Origin: a virus
DNA: 24,073 bases
Strand: one strand, 5' to 3'
IMG/VR virus record: IMGVR_UViG_3300043571_000100
Span: 1 to 24,073 of that record
Both the position numbers and the translations under genes were made by a program. The notes beneath the pieces are model-generated. The model saw only the letters and a list, made by a program, of their open reading frames with translations, was not told where the DNA came from and made no database searches. Shown one piece after another: positions 1 through 9,300 of this stretch (position 1 is its first letter; the number at the start of each line of letters is the position of its first letter).

Positions 1-7
1 CTCGTCT

Positions 8-31
8 GGGGCGGTGTGTCTACACCCCCCC
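8..31 (-). terminator. GC-rich stem-loop just after the regulator gene
   Basis: On the minus strand a stem of ten positions (5 pairs, one G/G mismatch, 4 pairs) closes an AGAC loop ten bases past the stop codon of the ribbon-helix-helix gene. The following bases (AGACGAG) hold no U-tract, so this is not a standard intrinsic terminator. It could be a weak terminator or an mRNA 3'-end stabiliser. The eight-cytosine run on the plus strand forms part of one arm. Confidence 0.35.
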
Positions 32-40
32 CGGCACTTC

Positions 41-238
41 TCATTTCTTCTTGGCGGGTGCGGGCGAAGCGGCTTCGGCCGTCGCCTCCTTCAGTTCATG
101 CTCGTACTGGTCGAGCAGCATGGAGACGAGCGCGGACTGGGTCCATCGCCCGGCCCGGGCGAAATGCTCGATCCGCTGCTTGACGTGACGGGGAACCGTC
201 AGCGTCGCGTGCCGTCGGGGGGCGGGTTGTGTGTCCAT
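41..238 (-). CDS. Small ribbon-helix-helix (CopG/Arc-type) DNA-binding protein
   Basis: A 65-residue protein, probably a transcriptional regulator. After a short basic N-terminus comes a strand-like stretch (ATLTVP, about residues 11-16), a first helix (HVKQRIEHFAR), the turn AGRWTQ and a second helix (SALVSMLLDQYEHEL). This order and length are those of a ribbon-helix-helix domain, which binds DNA as a dimer through paired strands. The C-terminus is a short Ala/Pro/Lys tail. The start is well supported: a full AGGAGGT Shine-Dalgarno lies seven bases upstream of the ATG. The gene follows the giant virion protein gene by 65 bases and has its own promoter-like sequence and a perfect palindrome upstream, which suggests autoregulation. 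The family call is firm; which phage genes it controls cannot be seen here. A plasmid-type antitoxin is an alternative, but no toxin gene is visible next to it. Confidence 0.8.
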   Translation of the reverse strand: MDTQPAPRRHATLTVPRHVKQRIEHFARAGRWTQSALVSMLLDQYEHELKEATAEAASPAPAKKK

Positions 239-251
239 GAGGCATACCTCC

Positions 252-277
252 TATCTGTGGTGAATGCACCACAGATA
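252..277 (-). promoter_or_regulatory. Perfect 11-bp inverted repeat, probable operator of the RHH regulator
   Basis: Arms 252-262 (TATCTGTGGTG) and 267-277 are exact reverse complements around a 4-base spacer. A further half-site copy (GTGGTGC on the minus strand) lies at 286-292, twenty bases from its counterpart at 266-272. The palindrome covers the predicted transcription start of the regulator gene and ends against its Shine-Dalgarno sequence. Repeated half-sites next to a small ribbon-helix-helix gene are typical of autorepressed operators. As RNA it would form an 11-pair hairpin just upstream of the SD, so translational control or 3'-end formation for the giant gene upstream is also possible. 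Confidence 0.6.
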
Positions 278-278
278 C

Positions 279-307
279 AAGGTACGCACCACTCAGGCGG
301 CTGTCAA
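279..307 (-). promoter_or_regulatory. Sigma70-like promoter candidate for the RHH gene
   Basis: On the minus strand an exact TTGACA (307-302) is followed after 17 bases by TACCTT (284-279), which matches three of six -10 consensus positions. The -35 box overlaps the TGA stop of the giant gene. Transcription would begin near 270, inside the palindrome. The -35 match and spacing are good and the -10 is weak, which fits a promoter that is regulated or modest in strength. Confidence 0.45.
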
Positions 308-3300
308 GGGCTCGGCTGGGTGGCTTTGCGGATTCTTTCGAGCCGCTCCAGTTCCGCCATCCGGCGGCGCTGGGCAGGGGTCAGGGTGCCTTCCCGCTCC
401 CGCTTGCGGTACTCGGTGAGGAGCCTCGACGCCGGGGGACGGACCTGCTCCGCCGTCCGCACGATCGTCCTGATCGGGCTCACCACCGGGATGCCGCCCA
501 GTTGCAGCGTGGTCCCGGTCACGTCGGCGAACCCACGGGCGCGGTTGCGCCTGAGTTCAGGGATGCGAGCCCGCTCCGTCGGCGTGAGCGTCCCCTCGCG
601 CTCCTTGCGTTCGTACTCCATCAGGGTGGACGTTGCTTGCGTTGCGCCTGCTGCCTGCTTTGCGGCGTCGCCGATCATGCGGATGGCGAGCGGCTCCATC
701 ACGTCGTCGGCCATCTCCGGGCTTGACATCGCCGCCTCGACGAGGCCCGAGGCGATGATGCCGCTGTACCCGGCCACCGACGAGACGGCGTCCGCCGCCA
801 GCCCCGAGGCCGAGTACTTCATCTCGCGCTCCATCAGCATCCGGCGGATGATCTCCTCGTCCTCCTCGTCTCCGCCGAACAGGTTGGCGACGGCGAGCCC
901 GGCGAGCGCCCACAGCGGGTTCACCGCAGCGGCAAGCGCCATGTTCCCGGCGATTCCCGCCGTCGTGCGCCCGATCTGCACCGGGTCGCCCGACATGATC
1001 GCACGACGCAACTGGTTGTGGCCCTTCAGCGGGTCCGACGAGAACGGGAACAACACGCGGCCGATGCCCTTGTTGAACTTGTTGACGGCCGCATACAGCG
1101 TGTCGTCGAGCGCGTCGCTCACGTTCTGCGTCCTGCGGAAGGCATCCTCCGCCATCTGCGCCGCCATCCGGTCCACCTGCGCGTCGGCCATGCCCGGGTT
1201 CCGGCGCTTCAGGTCAGCACGGAATCCCTCGAACGCGACCAGCATGATCTGCCGATCGACCGCACGGATCACGCCGTCGGCGCTCCGCGAGATCTTGCCG
1301 ACGGTCATCGTCCCCTCTCGCAGCGCCTGCGCGGCACGCATGAAGTCGCCTGCCGCCGCCGACTCGCCGAGCGTCGCGAGGCTCCGGCCCGTCGCCTGCA
1401 TCGCAGTCACCCACTGCTCGGTCCCGGTGCGCGGGTCGCCGATGACGTTGGCGAAGATTCCGATCTGGCTCCGGCGGTGGCGATCGTACAGGTATCCGTT
1501 CAGCCCCTCGATGTAGGCGATCCGTTCCTTGCGCTGGGCCAGCGTCATCGCCAGCGACCGCGCCGATCCCTCGGCCAGCGCCGTCGGCGACATCTCGCTC
1601 GACAGCCTGAACGCGCCGCCCAACTGGCGGATCCACGTCTTCGGGTTGAGAGTGATCAGGGCACCCGACACGTTCGAGTTCAACTTCTCGATCAGGTCGT
1701 TCGTCGGCCGTCCCGACAGCCCGACGCCGTTCAGCACCAGTTTCCGCACGGCGTCGTTCGCGCCGTCGCCAAGCACCCGCTCCATGCTCGTCCGCACGGG
1801 CGTCGTCTTCAGGACGCTCATCGCGTACCTGAGCGGCAGCGACAGGTGGATCAGCCGCAGCGACTCGTCAATGTGCGAGTCCATCGTCCGCATCAGGCCG
1901 GACACCACGAGCGTGGACCGCGCCGCGACGCGCTCCTTCAGGAACCCGGCGTTCGACAGCATCGTCGAGACCACCTGCGTCGGGTCCATGTTGATGTCGA
2001 TGTTCGCGTCGCCGATCTCGTCGCCGAGGCGCTGGCGCGGGAAGTACCCGACCACCGTGTCCGGCTGGCGTCCGTTGATCTGGAAGTAGATCTCGAACGC
2101 CATCGGCCGGATGCGCTCTTCGAGGATCGCCTTCATGTCCTCGATCAGCGCACGCTGCTCGGCGGTCAACCCGGCGACGATCGCCGCGTGTTCCTGCTGC
2201 GTCAGCAGGATCGGGTCGCCCTTTCGGTAGGTCGAGAACACGATCGGCGAGCCACGGCTCTCCGGGTCGTTGGCGTCGGTCAGGAGCGACACCGTGTCCT
2301 CGTCGAACGCGGCGATATTCAGCATCATGTCCACCGGGATCATCCGGTCCACGCCGCCCATCCGCACCGTCACCGTCTCGGCGGACGTGTCCCCGTACAG
2401 CCCGGCGGCGCGGGCCGCATACCCGTCGTACCCGGCGTACCCGGCACGGCGCAGCGACCCGTCGATCGACTCGTCGATGGCCCGGCGTGCCACCGTCATG
2501 GCGTTCTTGCCAGCCTTCAACTGGTTCCACATCTTGCCCAGCACCCCTGACTCGCCACCTTCGAGGCGCTGCATCAGGGTGTAGGCGTCCATGTTCATGA
2601 ACTCGGTCAGCAACTGGCGGACGATCCCGGGCTGCGGAGCCTGCGACGCCGTGGGCTGCGCCGGGAGCGGCGTCAACGTGTTGATCGTCGCGCCAAGCAC
2701 CGCCGAGTCTGCGGCCACCTCCTCGGCACGCCCATCGCGCCCGGCCCGGTACTCCTCGCGTTCGAGGTCGAATGAATCCTGCGCGTTCGCGAGCGCCTGC
2801 CTCGCGGAGATGATCCGGTTCCGCAGGTCGATCGAGTCGGTGAACGGCAGCAGCCGCTTCTTGCCCGTCGCCAGCAGGCCGAACGCCGTGTCGAGTTGCG
2901 CCTTGATCGCGGCACGGGTGTCCGCCCGCAGACCGACCTTCTTCACCCGCTTCCGCAGGCGGTTGATGTCCGACACCGTCTCGATCGCCTCGGCGCGGTA
3001 CAGATCCTGCATCACCCGGCGGGCGACCACGGCGACGCCGCTCGGCGTCCGCATCGTGGCGAGCGCATCGACATACTTGCCGCGCATCGAGCGAGGCAGC
3101 GACGAGATGATCTCCGCCGCCTGCTTGCGGATCTCGACCATCTCCTTCTTCGCCTCGGCCCATCCGGCGGCAGCGCCCTTTGCCTGCCCGGCGAACCACG
3201 CCCGCAGCGCCTTGCGCTCGGCACGCTCCGCCGCCTCGTCCCTCCGCAGTTCTGCCAGCCTGCGGGCACGCTCCATCCGCACGCGCAGCGCATCGTTGCG

Positions 3301-6300
3301 GGCGACCTCGCGGTCCAGCCGCTCGTTGAACGCGGCCATCCGGTTCTTGAACTTCGAGCGCAGTTCATCGCGCTTGGCGGCTGCCTTGGCCTGCTCGACA
3401 TCGCGCACCTCGCGTGCGGCCATCTTGCGGCCCTTCATCACGCCAGCGACTTGCCCGGCACGGCGGCCGATCGCGAACGCCAGAGACGGCGCGTCGATCT
3501 TGCCGACCGAGCGCAGCCCGCGCAGCGCGGCCTTGAACTCCTTGCGTGCGTCGGCGATCTTCGCCTCGTCCCCGGTCTTGCGTGCCGCTTCGAGCGCGAC
3601 GCGGGCGGCGGTCAGGCGCTTCCCGGCGTCCTTGATCTCGCCAGCCGGGACGCGGCGGCGGGCGGCGCGAAGGCCGGGAGCCTGCGTCGGACGCTCGTTG
3701 AAGATTGACTTGGCTTGGTTGGAATCGAAGATTCCGTAATTGATGACGCCGCGTTCCTGCGTAACGATGCCGTCATATCCGAGATTCCTGATGAACTCGA
3801 CGAAGGTTGGTTCTTCAAGAACGTCCCAATCGCCGCGCATAGCACGAAACTTCCAATCCTCAGTCGCTCCCCATTGGTTCAGGATGGTCTCTGCTTCTTC
3901 TGTATTTCTGACATCGAACGGCTTCCGAATGTTCAGATATACGGGAATCAACCGTGCCGAGTAATTGACTCGCTTGCCGTCAACCTCGCGATACTTCGCA
4001 AACGCGAACTCAGAGGCTACGTCTGGCGATGTCGAAAAGAATGCAAGCAGCCCACCACGATCTTCGACCTTTCGACCGTAATCCTCAAACTGGTCGAAAT
4101 CTTCCTGAGACATTGTCCCGTGGTACACGACCAGCGGCCTGCCCTGCTCGTCCACGACCTTGCTGTCGCCGAACCACGCACGCCACTCGGGCGTGAACTC
4201 GGAGAGTTCGCGGGGGCGGCGGGCCATGCGGATGTCCGTCTCTGCCACGTCGAAACGGCGCGAGAGCGGAATGACGTTGCCCTGATCGTCGTAGGTGAAG
4301 GGGTCGGCGGACTTGAACTGCTCCGGCCTGAACACGACGTAGTGCGTCGATGGCTCGGTCGGGTCGATCAGGTTCTTGAAGATGACACCATCATGTCCAG
4401 CGGCAATCGCTGCCTGAATCTTCGGCGTGAGCGCGAATTCGGCAGGAGTCTTGCCTTCAGCGTCATAGATCGCCGGGTTGTCGATCTTCGCCAGCAGGTG
4501 AAGAACGCGGCGGTTCGGCAGCGCGTCCGACACACGCTCATACAAGAACTGCGTCAGCGCATTTCGCGTTTCGCCTACTTTGCTCTGCGCTTCTTTCAGG
4601 CGCGGCGTGTTCCACCAAGAATCCGAAGACCTTGCACTATTGACGAATTCGTCTAGTTCACGATTGCGAACAATTGGATCTGGCGACAGGATGTCAGCCA
4701 ACTTGTCCGCGAATATCTGCCGTGTTTCAGCGGCCCGCGCATCGATTGCTGCTTGAAGTTCGTCCAAGGCATCCTGATGCACGGCCTTCAGGCGCTTGCC
4801 TTCATCCGTGTTCGCGGCCTCGTCTCGAAGCGCGGAAATTGGTCCGCCGAACGCAAGGTCGAACACTCCACCCATGCCGATGTTGCGCGAGTATTCCTCG
4901 GCGACCTTTGGGTTGTCCGTGGCGAACATCCCGATTTGCGCCGATTCCGCCCCGGTCTTGGACCCGCCCTTCTCGATGTCAAACACCGTGAAATTAGGAC
5001 CGTTGGTCCCGTGGTAGACCTCGAACCGATATCCGGCAGCAGCCCCTGCCTCGATCGCCATCCGCTGCCCGGTCGCCGTATCGCCGCGTGCGGCGGCGGC
5101 TAGGTATTCGGCGTCTGAGGCGCGGCGGCGGGCGGAGACTGTGCCGGAGACGACTGCGGTCGGACCCCATCCGTACTTGGCATCGAAGTCGCGGTTGACG
5201 GCCTCGACACGGGAACGAAGATCTGCGACCCGCTGGAGAAGATCGGGTCGCTGGGACTGAATTCGGCTTCGATAATCTTCACCATTTGGACTCCTCTGCC
5301 AGTCGTTTCCGATGTAGTCGCCATCGGAACGGAAACTGCGCGTCGTGACTGTACCACCGCCAAACGTGTCAGGCAAGGATTCGAGAACCTCTCGGACCCC
5401 ACGCTGGAAGTCGGCGTTGGCAATGTCCGTGAAGTTCAGGATCCTCGCTCCGTCAGGGCGGTATGCGGGCGCAAGTTCCTGCGTGTTGAACTTGGCGATC
5501 ACCGCCGAGTACAGCGCCTGCATCTCCTGCTGGTCGAGCGGACGTGCCGTCGTCAACTCGATGCCGTTGTGCCGGATCTTGGCGTCGTCGAAGACGGGCG
5601 TGTGGTAGACGACCGCGTCCTGCTCCATCACCAATCCGCGGATCGCGGCAGCGAGATCGAGCAGCGCCGTCGCCGCAGGCTTGATCTTTCGAGACTTGCC
5701 AGCCCCGGCAGACGGCACGGGCACGAACGTCTGCGCCCCGGCACCAATGTCGCCGAGCCACGCGCTGAACCCATCGACCGTCGTGCCCTGCGGCAGGCCG
5801 ACCATGTCCGCGATGGCGTCGCGATTGTTTTCGGTCAGCGCCGCCTTGACGGCCTGCAAGTACTCGAACTTCTGCGCGAGCGGAGCGGCGTGGATGCCCG
5901 GCAGCGACCGCCCGGTCGATGTGCTTGGCGTCGCCTCCCATGACATCTGCACCATGCGCTCCCGGAGCGCGTCGCTGAAGTCGTACTTGCTCTGCTCGAT
6001 GTCCGCCGTGTTCAGCGCATACGCCATGCCCATCTCGTGGGCAAGCCTGTAGTGCCTGTACCTGTTCTCTGCCGGGATGACGAACTTTTCCGTCTCCTTC
6101 CCGGTCTTTTTGTCGATCTCCTTGGTGACGGTGCCGATCCCTTCGTCGATCTCGCGCTCGCGCAGCGCACCGCGAATCGGGTCGATGCGGCCCTTCATGG
6201 CCGTCCAGATCGCCGCCTGCACCTGATGCGCCTTCCAGCCGAGTTCGTCGGCGAGGCGCTGGATCTCGCGCTCCGCGAACTTGTACTTCGGCCCTTGGTC

Positions 6301-9300
6301 GAGCGCCTTCGACCCGTAGTCAAACGCGATCGCCATCCACATGTCCATCGTCGCCACGCCCGGGTCGAGTTTGGACGGGTCGATCTCGACCATCAGGTTC
6401 TGGTAGAACGAGTTCGTCTTGATGCCGCTCCACATCTGGCCGCGCACGAGCAGCGCCTCGGCCTTGCGGTCGGCGACGGAGAACCCGGCATCGATCGGCA
6501 TCCCGGCCTTCCACTGGAAGTACGCCGTCAGCGCCATCGACGTGTTCGCCGGGACCGTCGCGTTCGGCGAGTAGAGCGCGATCAGGGCGACGATCCGCTC
6601 CGCCTCCTCGACATCTCCTCCGGTGATCTCAAGGATCGCACGGCTGGAGTTCTCGTACCACATCCGGCCAGCCTCGCCTTCGACGGCGAGTTGGCGCAAC
6701 TTGGTGCGGAGCGTCTTCAACTTGGCGGGGCTGCCGCCGACCCAGTCCGGCGCACCGACGTACCGCCCGGTCGCCTTCTCGCGCTTGTGGCCGATGTCGC
6801 TGGCGGGCCTGCGGGCGCGAGCCCACATCGACCGGAACTCCGGCCCGAACTCGGCGTACATCTCCTGCTGGAGCCTGCGCCCGATCTCGCGGTCCTCCTC
6901 GGACAGCGACGCCGGGTCGCGCTCCATCGCCTCCATGATCGGGTAGATCCGCTTGCCCTTGGCGAACTTCTTGTCCGACGCCCGGATGTTGTTCACGGCG
7001 AGGTTGACCATCGCCTTGAAGTCGGGCGTCTCGGCTGCGGCAGCCTCGGCGGCGGTCATGCCCGATGCGCCCACCGCCGGAGCGGCAGCCGGAGCGGCCG
7101 CTGGCACAGCGGTGGGAGGCACCGGAGCGGGTGCGGACGGCGCAGGAGGGGCCGCAGGGGCCGCTGCTGGCGCTGGCGTCGCACCACTGGGGGCGGGCTG
7201 GGCGCGGCGCTTGGCCTCCGCCTCGACACGCTGGAAGGCTGCAATGCCTTGCTGGGCCTCGCGCAGACGCCCGGCCATCTCGGTCGGGGCCGGGGCCGCA
7301 CGCTCCCGCTTCAGCATCGCGTCGTAGACCTTCAGGGCCGTGGCAGCCTGACGGCCACGCAGGCCCGTCCGGGCCAGCACGCGGCCAAGCAGGCCCGGCG
7401 CACGGCCCGTCCTGAACAGGGTCGTGATCCCGTCGCGGATGTGGTTGGCCGTGCCCTCGGCGTCGGTCAGCGCCGTTCCCCACCGACGCATGATGTGGTC
7501 CACGTTGCCGCTGCGGTCGCCGTTCAGGGCCGCCGCCGCAGACGCCACCGCCACCCGGTCCTCGGCCGTGACCTGCGGCCCGAAGTAGTTGACCGCCGCC
7601 TCCAGCACCGACCGCTCGTCGAACGAGTTCCGAAGCGCCTGCCACAACTTGCCGTCGGTCAACTGGATCGAGTGGATCGCCTCCTCGAACCCGATGCCGA
7701 TCACCTCGCCGAGCGTCTGAGCGTCGTTCCCGGCGCGGATGTAGAGCGTGTTTGGCGTCGCCGGGCTGAAGAACGCCTGACGGTCGGCATTGGCGTCGTC
7801 GTAGAACACCACGTCGTAGCCGAGCGACGACAGTTGCTTCATCGCCGCAACGTCGGCTTCCGTCGTCGGGTTGGCGGCAGTCACCTGCTCGACACGCATC
7901 ACGTCGTCCATCGACATCACCCGGCGCGGCTGGCGCTGGGCCATGAACGCCGTCGCGGCCGCAAGCCTCGTGTCCGCTGCCACCTTGTCCGCCGCCAGCA
8001 CCGCCATGTCCTTCTGGTGCTGGGCGATCTCGGTGACGATCGCGTTCATCTCCTGCTCCGCCGCCTGCACCCCGGCGTCGTCCTTCTTCCTCTTGGCGGT
8101 GGCGATCTTCTTGGCCGCGTCTGCCTGCTTCTGGACGAGCATGGCGGCCTTCTGCTGGGCGACGGCGATGTCGCCTCGCGCCTGCACGGCCGCCTCCTCG
8201 GACGCCTGCACCTCGACCATCCGTTCTGCCTCGGTCATCCCCTGCATCGCGCCAACGGTCGTCGGGGCGATCCGCTCCCAGTAGGCGGGATCCGAGTACT
8301 CGGTCTGGCTCTTGGCGAGCGCGTCGCTGATCCGGCGTCGGACGCGGCTCTCCTGCCCCATCGCGATCGGCACGCCGACGACCTGAGCGCCCGCACCGCC
8401 GACGCTGCCGTAGAGGCTGTCGTACCACGCCTCCTCAAGCGCAGGGCCGAACGCCTTCATCTTCTCGCCGGAGATTGGCTTGCGGAGGTAGTTCGTGGAC
8501 AGGCTCGCAGCGCCTTCCTCAATTCCTTCGGTCACAGCGCCGCCAGCAAAGCCCTTGACCGCACGGCCTGCCGCCGTCCTGCCGACGCCACGGGCAAGGA
8601 ACTCCGCCGCAGTCGTGCGTGCGAACCCGGCAGCGACCTTGCCGCCGATCATCTCGGTGGCAGACTCGATGCCGCCTCCGACAGCGGCACCGAGATACTG
8701 CCGTGCCCGTGAATAGGGCATCTCCCCGGCCTTGGCGGCCTCCTCGATCTGGAACGCGCTCGCGCCCGCGCCTTCGAGGAAGAACGACGCCGATGCCAGT
8801 GCCGTGCCAGCGATCGGGACGCGGGACAGCAGCATGTACTCGGCCATGCTGGTCGGCCCCTGAGTCACGGCCGATGTCAGGTTCGTCATCACGTCGTCCG
8901 AGCCAAGCACCGTCGTCTGCTGGGCACCGCGTGCGAATGCCTCCAGCCCGCGATCCTGCTCAAACGACGCAAGCGACGCCAGCATCCCGGCACCACGCAA
9001 CTTGGCGGCGGTCTTGGCCGCGATCGTCCCGACCACTGCCTCTGCCGTGGTCGTCCCGCGACGGGCACGCTCCTCGACCGACATGCGAGCCGCCTGCTCG
9101 ATCGTCACCCCGGCGGGTGCCTCGCCCATCACGGCCTTGGAAACAACCTCGGTGACGGGGCCACCCTCGCCACCGAGCGTCTCCATCGCCAGCGACCCGG
9201 CGATCTGCCCAAGCGCCAGCGCACCCTGCTCCTCCGGCTGCCCGCCGGGCAACTGCGCCTCCACCTCTCGGGAGACGCGCTTTCGCATCGCCGCCGCGAA

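Noticed and set aside
14-2550. Long open frames on the plus strand (for example 14-1516 and 1018-2550)
   Set aside because: They lie opposite the giant gene in GC-rich DNA, where stop codons are rare on both strands. Their products are Arg/Ser/His-rich with no domain, and no Shine-Dalgarno or tight spacing supports them.
6037-8712. An 891-codon plus-strand open frame
   Set aside because: It is antisense to the clearly coding, domain-bearing giant gene. The product is rich in Arg, His, Leu and Gly with no recognisable fold, a typical shadow of high-GC codons.
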